The position numbers were made by a program, and so were the translations under genes. From positions 121,968,993 through 122,032,992 of the forward strand of contig CM060912.1 in assembly GCA_030737875.1 (NCBI GenBank): a stretch of 64,000 bases of DNA, in the 5' to 3' direction. Under the pieces are notes generated by a model that ran no database searches, had not been told where the DNA came from, and was given only the letters and a program-made list of their open reading frames with translations. The stretch comes from Allium sativum. Lineage: Eukaryota; Streptophyta; Magnoliopsida; Asparagales; Amaryllidaceae. This document shows positions 22,850 through 35,579 of the stretch, one piece after another. Positions within the stretch are counted from its first letter, which is position 1, and every line of letters starts with the position of its first letter.

Positions 22850-25237
22850 TATGGAATATTCAATTTTGATTTGAAATTGAAAATGAAGTTGAAATCGTTT
22901 TGAAAACGAATTTAAAATGATTTATAAAATACACTTGAAATGGAAATAAACAAAATATATATTATACATATTATATATATAATATAATGGCTAGAATAGA
23001 ACGCGCCGCGCTGCTGCAGTTCGCAAATTTCGACCATTGACTTCGAACGGACATTACGGGAGATCTGACCGTCGGATTCACCTAAAACCGAACCGTTGGG
23101 TTCCTATCGAAAAGGGCTTTCTAACGAATTCAAGAAATTAGAAATCTACCGGTTGGATTTGGAATCATGTCCAAATCAAATTTGGAAAAGGTCGTTGTAA
23201 GTGTAGTTCGAAGGCCGTTTATGGAAATCGACTGTACGGGCCTTGATAAAATTATTAAAAATATCAATAATTTGTGTAAAATCATAATAAATGATTTGGA
23301 AAAAATTGGGGTGAAATTTCCCTATTTGAAAGGATTAAAATATATTTTTATTGAAATGAACTAGTTATGAACTAGAATTAGAAATCCAATATTTTTTAAA
23401 TAAATAAATTGGGTTTGAAATGGTTTTAAAAATAACCAGAATTTCCAATATATGAATTGGAATGAATTTGAATCTAAATTATCTTCGGAATATTTTGATA
23501 TTGGATTCCGTGATTATACGGATATTGTGGAGGGATTTAGAGGATGTATATATCGTTATTCCAATACGTCAAAGCCTTGTATTTAATATCAAATTAGATT
23601 TTGGGTTGTCATGAATGGTATCTTTAATAATACTATTCTTAAACCTTGTGGAGTTTAGAAAATTAGAAACTGACTGGAAATTAGATAAGTTGAATGGTTT
23701 CCTGGGTATTGATCTGATGTTGGTTTCGGCCTTTGGGTTAATACTTAGGGAATTTTCTCTTGCTAATTTACGGTTAGAGACTGATGGAATGTGAATTGGG
23801 TTTATTATGAACTGTGTTTTTAACGACATTCGTTCTTTAACCCTATTTATAGTGAAATGTGATTTGGAATTTATAAATCTTTTAATTTAGATTTAATAGG
23901 AATTTTCCATAGTAACATTTTCCAATTTAATATATTATATTGGAATTGAATGGAATTCGATCGATAATAATCGAAATGAAATTATATGGAGGAAGACTGT
24001 GAATACATATGGAATTTAAAAAGCTTTGCTATTATTTCATTTATATTATTAGTTGGATACAGAAATTGATATCGATTATATATTGGTTTGTTTTTCTGTG
24101 AAGAGTCTATAATTAGTGGAAGGTGATTTGGGTATATCGTGAACGGTGTTTTAAATAACACTTGTACTTTAACCCGATTAGTAATGGAATAAGATTTTGG
24201 GTTGTCGTTAATGGTATCTTTAATAACACTGTTCTTAGACCCAATGGAGTTAAGAAAACCAGAAACTAACTGAAAATTAGTAAAGTTGAATGGTTTCCTG
24301 GGTATTGATCTGATGTTGGTTTCAGCCTTCGGGGTTAATACTTAGGGAATTGTTCACTTGCTAATTTACGGTTAAAGGCTGATGGAATGGAATGTGATTT
24401 TGGGTTTATCGTGAACCGTGTTTTAAATGACATTGGTTCTTTAACCCAGTTAAAGACAAGACATGATTTCCCAAGTTCAACAATCGTTAATATTGATTTT
24501 TGGGAAGATTAAAACCAGGTGGAGTTTTAATGCATCTTTAATTAGAATGAAATGATATCCAAAAGAAGATTAAAGAATAAATTTAAATAATTTATCTTTG
24601 ATAAAATTAATGGCAACCTTTCCCAAAGTATAAGAATATTTGAATAAAGGAATATTCTGGATTGGAATGAGGCGTATGTTGTGTTTTTATAGCACTTGTT
24701 TATTATATACGCAAGTTATTTAGAAAGAGCGGGTTTATCCCATTTTGAATAACTGATTCGACTATGTGTCGAGGATGAAGACGGTGGTTGAAGAACGAAG
24801 GTCTTCACATCGTTTGGATGATTACAAATGTCTTGATTGGGCTGTACACCCAAGACAAGGTAATAAGTGGTGATCGTCCAGACGTACTTGGAGATCGACG
24901 GATGTGCGAGGGCCTCTCCCCTGTATTGGACATATGGGGGAGGAACAAGGTGCCTCCGTTCTCGTTCAGATCCAGAACGAACTTGTAAATGGATGTGTGT
25001 CTGACATCGGATTTCATTCTGTGTGATTGATAGACATCGGTTGGATAGCGTGAATTGCCTGTGTGGCATGTTGAGATGCGAATGATCAAGGCTTCTGTTG
25101 AAAAGCAGGGTCTTGTGGTTGATAATCAAAGCACAGCTTTAATATAGCGTAGCTTTGTGTAGCGTTAATTCGTGAGCCACACACCCCGGTGTGAACCAGA
25201 AATGGGAGAGGACTTCAGGGAGGACATGCATTTCCTT

Positions 25238-26280
25238 CTAGCTAGGAGTGGTGTCAGCGTTTTGCACGCCCTGACATTTTACTTATATGGATGATGGATA
25301 GAGAGGCTCCTCGATTATATCGGTCATTCCGGGCCTGATAATTTGGTCGGGATATGACCAACTGACGCCCCATAGGGCGGGGAAACGCAGTGTTCAGGCA
25401 TTTCAATCTACATCGAGTGGACCGGCCCCGACGATCCAAGGGACGATGCGTTCTGTTCCTGAGGGGAGGGCTAGAGCGTCTCGAAGCTGTAAGGACGATC
25501 CCTTGTCTTGGTTCACAGATGGAAATCCAACTTCCAACATGTGACATTTGCGGTTTTGATTGTAGATCCTTGTAATGGCGACAGGATATATGGTATCCAT
25601 GTCGTCTAGGATTGATACATTTATATTTGAAGTTGTTTTATACACTATGCACTTATAATAGTATCAAATGATTTGTTTCAAATGTACCAAGCATGTTTGG
25701 CTATTATAAGGGAAAACCCTATCCCCCGGCTTTCGTTGCATTGTGTGATAGGATCTGGGTTAGCGTCATTTTTCCAAAAAACATTGCGTTGTTTTGTTAT
25801 TTGCACTGGTATTCTTGGGAGGAAACTCATTCCGTGTTATACGGCGTGGTCCCTTGATATATCTGATTTAAAGTAAAGTTTTAAATAACTGTTTTAGTTC
25901 TCACACCGGTAACATGACTGACCTGGAGTTTATTATTTTAACCTAAACTCCGGGTGCCCCTATTTCCACACGGGCACTAGTAGTTTTGGTTTTGCATATT
26001 TATATTCACAGGATCCTGGTTTACAGCTAGAATGATATTCGGAAAGCTCTCTATCCGTATATGCCTTTCGGTTGTGTTCTGTATTATTTTCTGCTGCATT
26101 GTAATTTGTAAATCTCTGATATTTTTCTAATGTATAATATTTATTCATACTCTGTGTATTCTTGTATTCTGATGATATTGTTGTAATAAGCAATGAAATG
26201 TTCTTCTATTTGTGTTCTGATTCGTCTTGTTCTCAAAGAAATCTGTGCTTTCCTTCACGGGGAAGTTTCGGGTCCTTACA
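25238..26280 (+). repeat. Shared 3' portion of family-A LTRs
   Basis: This is the segment from CTAGCTAGGAGTGG to the LTR end. It recurs at 11226-12268 (same strand) and, in a diverged subfamily form, on the minus strand at 12262-13340 and 29197-30300. The subfamilies agree in the middle but differ over the last few hundred bases, showing that family A has exchanged or replaced its 3' end. Confidence 0.7.
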
Positions 26281-28945
26281 AGACCTATGAATCTAGGTGC
26301 CAACTTCCTTGTCTTCTCGAAACAGACTACTCCTCTCAATGGGGATACTCTCTAGTATACATAATCACCAACAACCAATGCTAAATCTTTTCTTCTCGAG
26401 TCTGCATAACTCTTCTATCAGCTTTGAGCTGTTTGCAGTCGCTTCTTAATGAAATCTACTTTATCCGAAGTTTCTCGAATCAGGTCGGGACCCAATACTA
26501 GTCGATTGCCTGGTTCTACCCAACATGCGGGAGATCCACATGGTTTGCCATACAATGCTTCGACTGGCGACATTCGTAATCTTTCTTGGTAACCGTTATT
26601 ATATGAAAACTCAACCAAATGCAAGTAATCTTCCCATGATCCGCCAAAATCAAGAATACATGTATGCAACAAGTCTTCTTGTATACGATTCACCCTCTCA
26701 GTCTGGCCATCTGTTTGAGGATGATAAGCAGTGATCAGATTTAACTTTGTCCCCAGCTCCTCTTGGAATGCTTCCCAGAATTTACCAGCGTATATCGGGT
26801 TACGATCACTAACAATGCTGCTGGGAACTCCATGTAGTTTGACAATTTCTCTTAAATAAAGTTGTGCTAGACTTTGAGCTGTTCTAGTTGATCTGACAAG
26901 AATAAAATGGGCGGTCTTCGTGAAACGATCTACGATCACCCGTATACTGTCATTGCCTGTCGTAGTTTGGGGAAAACCATCAATGAAATCCATGGAAATT
27001 TGATCCCACTTCCAATCTGGAACCTCTAATGGTTGCAACAATCTTGTGAGTTTTTGCTGATCGCTTTTGACTTGTTGGTAAGTAGAACACCTACCAACAT
27101 ATATGGAAATGTCTCTTTTCATCACCTTCTACCAGAATGTGCACTTGAGATCATGATAGATCTTACTTACTCCTGGATGGATGCTAAGTTTAGATTTGTG
27201 GCACTCATCCATTACTTCTCTTTTGAGCTCGGGAATATCCGAAACACAGATTTTCCCTTGTAATCTAGGAGTCCCCTTGCTATCAATTTGGAAGCTTGAA
27301 GCTTTGCCCTTTCGAACTCGTTCACTGATCATCTGAATAAACTTATCGTCTTTCTGAAGAGCAGAAATCTTATCAATTAATGAAGGCATAATGATAAGAT
27401 TGGCGATGATCGCATTCTTTCTACTGAGCGCATCAGCTACAACATTGGCTTTCCCTGGAGTATGCAAAATATTCAGATCGTACGCCACAAGAAATTGTAA
27501 CCAACGCTGCTGCCTCAAATTCAAGTCCTTTTGGGTGAACAGATACTTCAATGATTTGTGATATGTATATAATTCAAACTTCTCACCCAAAAGATATTGC
27601 CTCCATATTTTCAAAGCAAATACGACGGTTAACAACTCAAGATCATGAGTAAGATATCTCCTCTCATGCGGCTTCAACTAACGGCTAGCATAAGCAACTA
27701 CTTTGCCTCTTTGCATCAATACTGAACCAACACCTTCAAGAGAAGCATCAGTATAGACGGTCAAATCTTGATTGCCATCAATAATAGTCAACACTGGAGC
27801 AGTAGTCAACCTTAATTTCTGCTCTTGGAAAGCTTCCTCACATTCAGGCGTCCAATTAAATTTTGTATGCTTCTTGGTAAGTTTTGTTAATGGATAAGAT
27901 AGCTTCGAAAAATCTATCACGAATTTCTGATAATAGCCAGCCAATCCTAGAAAACTTCTGACTTCTGTGGGCATGCTAGGCTGCTTCCAATCTCGAGTGG
28001 CTGTGATTTTGCCTGGATCTACTGAAATTCCTTTCTTCGATACTACATGACCGAAGAACTTTACTTATTCTTGCTAGAATATGCATTTAGAAAATTTGGA
28101 TTTCAATACATTTTTTCTCAGAATTTCCAAAACTTCTTTCAAATGCTTTGCATGCTCGGCAGTGGACTTAGAGAAGATTAAAATGTCATCAATGAAAACC
28201 AGCACAAATTTAATCAAGACATCGCGGAATACTCTGTTCATCAGATCGACAAAGTAAGCAGGAGCGTTACATAAGCGGAACAACATTACTAACCACTCAT
28301 AAAATAAGTCTGGACCTTTGAAAGCTGTCAAAGGAACACATTCTTCGGCAATGCGCAATTGATGAAAACCTATGGCTAGGTCCATTCTAGAGAACGATTG
28401 TGCTCCATTCAAGCGATCTAATAAATCATCAATGCGCGGTAATGGAGATTTGTTCTTTAGTGTGTGCTTATTGAGGTCTCGGTAATCCACACATAGTCTG
28501 AGAGTACCATCTGACTTCGGAAAAAACACCACAGCTGCACCCCAATTTGAGAAGCTAGGCCTGATCAGACATTTCCACAAAAGCTGTTTAGTTTGATTAC
28601 TCAATTCTTCTTTCTCTTTCAACGTCATTCTTCGAATAACATGCACAACTGGCCTTGCATTCGGAACTAAATCGATCCTGAAGTCAATTTCTCTTTGCGG
28701 AGGTAAGCTATCAACTTCTTCAAACACATCCGCATACTACAGGAATATTCTAAATAGAAGTAGGAGTAACTTCTAGAGAAGACTAAAATACTTTTCTATC
28801 TGAATCTGAGCCATGGCATGGTATAGAAATAATATTCCACAATTTGGTTTTAGCCTTAACAGTTCTTTTGGCGTATAATACTTCAGCCTCATACTTCGTT
28901 AACCAATTCAGCCCAAAAATAACATCGTACTCATCTCAATCAGTT
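26281..28945 (-). pseudogene. Chromovirus pol: protease end, RT, RNase H, integrase
   Basis: One minus-strand frame runs without frameshift. It begins with a protease tail (DVIFGLNWL). RT follows: [39 protein letters not shown], the [14 protein letters not shown] block and an intact catalytic FIDD. RNase H has [10 protein letters not shown] and [14 protein letters not shown]. The integrase keeps its [11 protein letters not shown] zinc-finger histidines, its catalytic MDFIDGFP and VSDRNP aspartates, and the TDGQTERVN glutamate. It runs to KLAPRFIG, where the solo LTR cuts it. The zinc finger reads CSTYQQ, so its second Cys is now Tyr. In-frame stops lie at about 28073, 28064, 27677, 27128 and 26417. 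gag and the DTG protease active site are absent. The gene would make the polyprotein for reverse transcription and integration; here it is dead. Confidence 0.93.
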
Positions 28946-29177
28946 CTGTACCATCAATAAAAGAGTCAGACCCACATAAATGATAACTTTTAAGGAATGG
29001 TAAAAGTAGGACATATGGAAAAATGATGATATAATGACTGATTATTATATGCTATTCTGCTGTGCTCATTCTAGGACATTACTTATCATATCTCTTATGA
29101 GCTACTCGCCTTAGAATACTACTGATTCTATTTTGACGAATTGTTTTAAATACGTTATACTCCGGAGCTAAGGTTAA

Positions 29178-29194
29178 CCTAAGCTTTGATACCA
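29178..29194 (-). other. Primer binding site (tRNA-Met type)
   Basis: The minus strand reads TGGTATCAAAGCTTAGG two bases after the LTR end GGGGTTATCACA. Plant elements primed by initiator tRNA-Met have TGGTATCAGAGC here; there is one mismatch in the first twelve bases. It fixes the inner edge of the 5' LTR at 29197. Confidence 0.8.
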
Positions 29195-31254
29195 ACTGTG
29201 ATAACCCCAAATCCCGTGCCACGGAAGCAAGGATAATCATTGGAATATAACACATTTATCACAACAGCAGATTACAAATAACGGCATAACACATGAAATC
29301 ATAGGATAATATCATCATCATAGCAACGGAATCATAAATGTCATCAACATTAGAGTTGCACAGACACATGATACAACTTAGTACATAAGAGGTTCCAACA
29401 AATAGAAAATAAGCCTAGAACATCATCAAATACAACATAGATAGGTGATGTCTAAATGTCCAAAATAGAGATAAAAGATAAAGATGGTCTTCATCTTCTA
29501 CCAAAAGAGCACACCATGCTACGGTGTATGTCCAAAATAAGCCTGTTACCTATTTACTTGGCTGCCCGTGTAAAAAAAAGGGCACCTGAGTTTGCAAGTG
29601 AAAACAAACTACGAGTCCGTTATGGGACTGGTACGAGAACTCTTACTTAACTTATCTAATGATAAGGCTGATCACATGACCACGCTGCTAATGCGGAAGT
29701 GGTTTACTCCGTTGGATTGTCGGTGCATAAAATAAGCAAATCTTTTGAAACAACGCAATGCTTTTTAGAAAAATGAAACCATTATAAAACTCAAGTCCCA
29801 TCACACAATGCAACGCAAACCGGAGGATAGAGTTTTACCTTATAATGATCAAACATGATTGATACATATAAAACAATAATCATTTGATATTATTATTATT
29901 ATTGTCTAATTAGTTTAAAACACTTTCAAAGTAAATGTATCAATCCTAGACGGCATGGTACCCCATCCTACTATGTCGCCATGTATATGTTTATAATCAA
30001 ATCTGTAATGTCGTATTGGAAATTGGCTTTCCATCATAAGTTGAGGCTAGGGATGACTCCTCCCGATTCGAGACACTCTAGCAAATGCCTCAGGATCCCC
30101 CGCAGTGGACCCTTGGATGCGGTAGGTCCGGTCCACACATACTTTAGTGGATTGGTTATTCTTGAACAATACGTTTCCGGGTCCTATCGGACATATCACT
30201 TGGCTAGTAGCGACCAATATCCGAGGGTCCTCACAATCCATCATCTACATAAGTAAAAATGTCTGGGCTCCATACCATGACACCACTTCTAGCTAGAAAG
30301 AAACACAAGTTCTCCCTACGGTCTTTATCTCATTTTTGACTCATACCGGGGTGTGAGGCTCACGAAGTAACGCCACCACAAAGCTATGCTAATTAAAGTT
30401 GTGCTTTGGCTATCAACCACAAGGCTCTGCTTTACAACAAAAGCCTTGATCGTTTGCATCTTAGCATGCCACATTGACAATCCACACCATGCAACTGATA
30501 TCTATCAATATATAACATTTAAGCTCGTACGTCTTAGAGAAGGGTGTTAAGCAAGAGAATAAATTCTCCGCCACCAAACAGATATATATTTAATAGAAAT
30601 CAATTAACACAGAATGAAATCCAATGTCAGACACACATCCATTTACAAGTCCGTTCTAGGTCTTAACGAAACCGGAGACACCTTATTCCTTGTTCCTTAT
30701 GTCCAATACGGAGGAGAGGTTCTCGCATATCCGGACAATCAACAAGAACGTCCGGACAACTACCACTTTAACCCTTTCCTTGGGGCAAATCGATCTAAGG
30801 CATCAGTAGTCGTCCATTCGATGTGAAGATCACCGGCCTTCAACCACCGCCATCAAATGTCTTTGGCTTTAAATCGTCGTATAATTATTTGAAATGAGAT
30901 TGAACTCGGTTTTTTTCAAATAATTCTCAAATATATGTAATTCCAATCATTTCATATCGGTAATGTTACTTTATAACGATTTATCACTATTTTTAATTTT
31001 ATAAAAATAGTCCATTTAGTTCGAACGACGCCTTCAGGTCATTATGCGGCCCTGGCGCTGTTTTTATCCAAATTTGAATCACACATTTTTCGAAATCTAA
31101 CTGTTGGATTTTAACAAATTTAATATCATTGGAAAGATCTTTCCAAAGCGAACCTAACGGTTCTGGTTTTAGGAAAATCCGACGGTCGGATCTTTCGGAA
31201 TAATCGTTTAAAGTTTACGATCCCGAAACGTGAACTACCGCGTGTGATTCGTTT

Positions 31255-31260
<6 letters not shown>

Positions 31261-31299
<39 letters not shown>
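31261..31299. repeat. (AT)n microsatellite
   Basis: A run of about 39 bp of alternating A and T in the right LTR. The left LTR has only a short version near 14001-14013, so it expanded after insertion. Confidence 0.95.
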
Positions 31300-31302
<3 letters not shown>

Positions 31303-32059
31303 CGACGGTTTCAAAACCATTCAATCTATTACATGTAAAATTTGTCCAATTCATGTTCATGTAAAAAAATATTTTTAACGACCAGAATATATTTTTAAGA
31401 TATGTAAATTTTACACATTTCACATACATGTTAAAAATGATGCTTTTATCAAACAAAATAAATATTTTAAACAAGTAATTATTTTATTCTAACTAACATG
31501 CTAAAAGTGATATTTTTAACTAACAAAACATGTATTTATTAACATGTAATTATTTTATTCTAACTAACATGTTAAAAATGTCATTTTTCATGACAAACAT
31601 GTTTTACATAAATTCCTTTTTATTTTAACATAACATATTAAAAATGTCATTTTTAATGACACAACTTGTTTAACATAAATTCTTTTTTTTATTCTACCTA
31701 ACATGATAAAATGTCCTTTTTAATGACAAAAATGTATTAACATGTTTTTCTTTTTATTCTAATCTAACATAATAAAATGTCACCTTTAAGTGGCAAAACA
31801 TGTATTAGCATGTTTTTATTTTTATTCTACTTTGCTAATATGTGAATGACATTATACTAAAGAATCAATTCACATTATTGTTTTTCCTACTTCGCTAACA
31901 TGCAAATAATAATACTGTTAATAAACAAAGCATGTATTAACAAGTGATCATTTTCCTTTGTTGCTAACATGTAAATGGTAACATTTTTATTTAGCAAAAC
32001 CTCTTTAATGAATCAAACAATAAAAATACAATTTTTATTGTCTAATCTTTTTATTTAAA

Positions 32060-32515
32060 ACATGATTCTTTTCATCAAATCAAACATAAACTAAAAATTT
32101 CATTTTTAATGTTTCAATAATTTATTTAAAACATGATTCTTTTTATTGAATCTAACATACACTAAAAATGTCATTTTTAATGTTTCAACAATTTTCTCTA
32201 AAACATGATTCTTTTTATAATGAATCTAACATACACTAAAAAAATGTTATTTTTAATGTTTTAATAATTTTCTCTAAAACATGATTATTTTTAATAATGA
32301 ATCTAAACATACATTAAAAAATGTTATTTGTAATGTTTCAATAATTTTCTCTAAAACGTGGTTCTTTTTAATAATGAATCTAAACATACATTAAAATGTT
32401 ATGTTTAATGTTTCAACAATTTTCTCTAAAACATGATTCTTTTTAATAATGAATCTAAACATACATTAAAAATGTTATTTTTAATGTTTCAACAATTTTT
32501 CCCTAAAATATGACA
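32060..32515. repeat. ~76-bp repeats in the right LTR
   Basis: About six units of the same ~76-bp family as at 14790-16715, ending just before the MULE. They include the uninterrupted counterpart of the LINE target site. Confidence 0.8.
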
Positions 32516-32556
32516 AATTTGTGATTCATGTATATACAATAACAAGTAATTTTTAT

Positions 32557-33120
32557 GGATTTTTTTTCGATTTGGCTACCTTTTATAAACTTATAACACA
32601 TTTAGCCTAGTTTCAAAACTTATTACAGCTGTAGCCTGGTTTATGTCACATCAGCTGAAGTCAGTTATTTTACACTAGTGTTTTTTGAAATAACGCATGC
32701 CTGCGTTATTCAGGATAACACATGCCTGCGTTATTCAGGATAACACACTAAAGATTTATGTTGTTACAAATTTCATCTTTTCCCAACATGAAGGGAAGCA
32801 TGTCTGCATTATTCAGGATGACGCATGAAAGATTTATGTTGTTACAAACTTCATCTTTTCCCTACATGAAGGGAAAAGCGGTTTTTTAGATGATGCTAGC
32901 ACGCATTATTCTGAATAACACACATATGTTAGAATTGATGTTCTATTTTTGTTACTACGGAGCATTATTCTAAATAACGCAATGCTATTTTTCTTTTGCT
33001 GTTAGGGTTATTTAGAATAACGCTATTCGCGTTATTTGAAATGACGCACAGTCGAGATATACAGAGAGCCCAGGCTCTCTTCCTCCTCACTTTTTCTTAA
33101 TTTCTATTTTCCCAAAACCG
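32557..33120 (+). repeat. Left terminal inverted repeat of the MULE
   Basis: The outer ~165 bp match the reverse complement of 44205-44369 closely. Inside lies an array of GCGTTATT / AATAACGC words, many as imperfect palindromes. A ~60-bp duplicated spacer follows (ATTTATGTTGTTACAAA...ACATGAAGGGAA at about 32751 and 32830). The inner end is a promoter-proximal segment shared with the right TIR (GATATACAGAGAGC... CTCTTCCTCCTCACTTT). Outer end and inner end are conserved between the two TIRs, while the middle differs in spacing. Confidence 0.9.
33056..33096 (+). promoter_or_regulatory. TIR promoter-proximal hairpin (PMD side)
   Basis: GATATACAGAGAGCC-CA-GGCTCTCT contains a perfect inverted repeat (33063-33070 with 33073-33080) followed by TCCTCCTCACTTT, 100-140 bp upstream of the PMD start codon. 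The transposase side has the same block at 37665-37704. Being conserved between otherwise drifting TIR interiors, it probably marks the shared transcription start region. Confidence 0.55.
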
Positions 33121-33195
33121 AAAACCCAAAGCTCCTAACCCTGATTGCTCACCATATCACCAAATTGTGGGTTGTTTTGATCGAAATTCATCACC

Positions 33196-35474
33196 ATGGC
33201 GAGCTCATCAACACAAGAAGCTCCGGAAGGTAAAAAATTCATAATTTTGTTGATTTCTTCTAAAATTTAGGGTTTGTCCATGATTGTGGAAACTCTAGAA
33301 TATGCTTGTATGCGGTTTAATGGGTTCAATGTTGTTAGAACTCTATAGTTTTCAACTTTGTTTGTGGTTATTTTGGCTACGTTTGCGTAGCACTAATGTT
33401 GTTTGGAACTTGATTTGTGTAGAAATTGTTGAGATGGAACAGGGACCTGTATTACAAGACAGACATAGGTCGAATAAAAAGGCTTTGATAGCGGTATGTT
33501 CGTACGGTGATTGAATGTTGGCATAAACTTATTTCTTACTTTTTGTATGTATGTCTTATGTTGTTTGTTAAAATATATTTACAGGGAAAAAATCCCGTTT
33601 GTATTATAGATCACACGGTTTTCGTTGGCGCGGTGACCTCCACACATCCAGGAGTATTGGCCTTGCTTGATCGTGCTGGATTCAGACTAGTACACCAGTT
33701 GGAATACGTTCAACTCGATCGTTGTCTCATCACTGCATTAGTCGATAGATGGAGACCGGAGACATCGACATTCCATCTTAGATGTGGAGAGATGACCCTC
33801 ACTTTGGGTGATGTGGCGGTCCTTCTAGGCGTGCCTATTGATGGTGCTCCTTTGAGGAATCCGGAGACAGGAGACTACATGGAGATGTGCCGACGGCTTT
33901 TAGGTGTTATGCCTCCCGCGGACCAGTGGATGGGAAATGATCAAATTATTACAAGTTGGTACAAAATGTAGTTTGAGCATGACATTTCACAGGATGCCAT
34001 GCAAGATCAGATTGAACAGCGTGCTAGAGCTATCATACTCTAGATCATTACTCAGCGCCTGATCATCGATCATTCTAAGACTCAGGTGTGGCTGAGGTGA
34101 TTGCATTTTATTGAGGATTTTGATCGTTGTCGGCAATATTCTTGGGGCAGTGCTACATTAGCATACACATATACGGAACTTACTAGGACCGTTTTGTCTG
34201 AGAGCACTAATCTTGGAGGTTGTCCTTCTTTGATTCAGGTACTTTATTTTCTTATGCTTCTTGTTTGTTTTTATATATGTCGTTTTTCTGTAATTTACTT
34301 CTTTGTAGTTATGGTCGTGGACGTATCTCCCCCTTGGTAGACTTGAATTAAAGGAACTAAATATTGATTTTTCCTTGCCGTACGAGGCTAGGTATTTTTA
34401 TTCCGTCAATTATTTAACTTATTTGTGTTAAGTTATTTTCTTCTATCTCTTACCAAGTCACAATTACAGGTGGGTTGGAAAGAAGAACACGGTGTCGACT
34501 CTGAGGCGTAATTTACCTTTCTACCGCAATGAGCTCGACGTGCTTAGTCCGCATGTTGTTACATGGACCCCATATGCGCAGGATCATGAACAGCATCCTC
34601 CTTTATGTACTATTTCATCGCATTTATGGACCGCTCGTGTGCCCATTATATGTTTGAACGATGTAGTATATCACCATCCTGACCGGGTGATGCGTCAGTT
34701 TGCATTTAGACAACATCTTCCTGAACCAGCCCCACATTACAGGATTAACTTAGAAGTACGCACGGAGTACGAGGGGGCCATTGAGACATGGAACCATCGA
34801 CACATTCATACGCAGCAGGAGCGGGAGTTTACATTGTCGGACGATGAGTATTACACATGGTATTGGCAGATTACTCGACGGTATATTCTTCGCAGAGTGC
34901 AACCTCTTGGTGCTGTAGTGGAACCGTACACGCCTAGAGCTCCTCTTGAGAGGAATGTGGTATGAAAACCTTGCTAACAAGTGTAATTTATTTATTTTTT
35001 GGCCAGTTTGAGTTTTATGTAAGTTAACTTATAAAATGCAGGCGGACGGGGTGTACCGGGCTATACAAATGGTTGATGAGTTATCTCATGAGGTGCCCGA
35101 ACAAAGCAAGGGAAAATGCTTTAGCATTAAGCGTATTTTGCAAACAATTTTGGGAAAGAACAGGCTTGCTAGACCGGTGCCGCCTCCTCCTCCCCCACCT
35201 CAAGCTTTAGAACCCGTAGAAGCTTTAGAGACACAAGAAGTCCCCGACATTCCTCCACCTCCAACTACTTTGGTTTATACGTCATGGAGGAAAAAGTTGG
35301 CGTCAAAGGGAAAGGGTAAGGGTAAGGAACCAGAGTCGTCTCAACCAACCCAGGTTGTGCATGGTCCGTCACAGCCCCCAAGAAGGTTCCTCATCGTCTT
35401 CGCATGAAGATGTACCCCCAAAACAGAAGAAGAAAAAGAGAGCAACTCCTTACCAGCAACGGATTTTGAAGTAG
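33196..35474 (+). pseudogene. MULE-borne plant mobile domain (PMD) gene
   Basis: It encodes a plant mobile domain protein, related to the domain of MAIN/MAIL1. Six exons with GT-AG borders keep phase: 33196-33229, 33423-33493, 33585-34238, 34309-34391, 34470-34959, 35042-35474. Recognisable blocks are HPGVLALLDRAGF, ALVDRWRPETSTFHL, GEMTLTLGDVAVLLGVPIDG, GCPSLIQ joined across an intron to LWSWTYLPLGR, and a Pro-rich then Lys-rich tail (QKKKKR), possibly a nuclear signal. The start codon follows the left TIR by ~75 bp in a good context (CACCATGG). Three in-frame stops interrupt exon 3 (33969, about 34042 and 34098), and a one-base shift near 35380 gives a premature TGA at 35405. It is therefore a pseudogene. 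It may once have helped transposition or countered silencing, as mudrB-like second genes are thought to do; its role is unknown. Confidence 0.88.
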
Positions 35475-35579
35475 TTCGTCCCTAGGGTAGTGTTGTAGTT
35501 TGTAGGTTAACTGTTGTTTTTAGCTACTTGGACTTTGTATTCGGATGTTGAAATTGTTTATTGTTTTGTGGGTTGTGGT

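Larger units (their letters stand above)
19387..26280 (+). mobile_element. Family-A solo LTR, 6.9 kb, inside chromovirus integrase
   Basis: It starts TGTAACAACCCGG and ends GGGTCCTTACA. Removing it rejoins the integrase reading (KLAPRFIG with PFPILE). Flanking 5-mers read on the minus strand are GGTCT and GATCC, each one transition away from GGTCC, which the conserved coding sequence predicts as the original target. That fits an old 5-bp duplication with one change per copy. It has no internal coding region, so it is a solo LTR formed by LTR-LTR recombination. It belongs to the same broad family as its host but faces the opposite way. Inside are a plus-strand TATA box, a proline-rich leader and a CACTA-like fragment. 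Confidence 0.82.
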
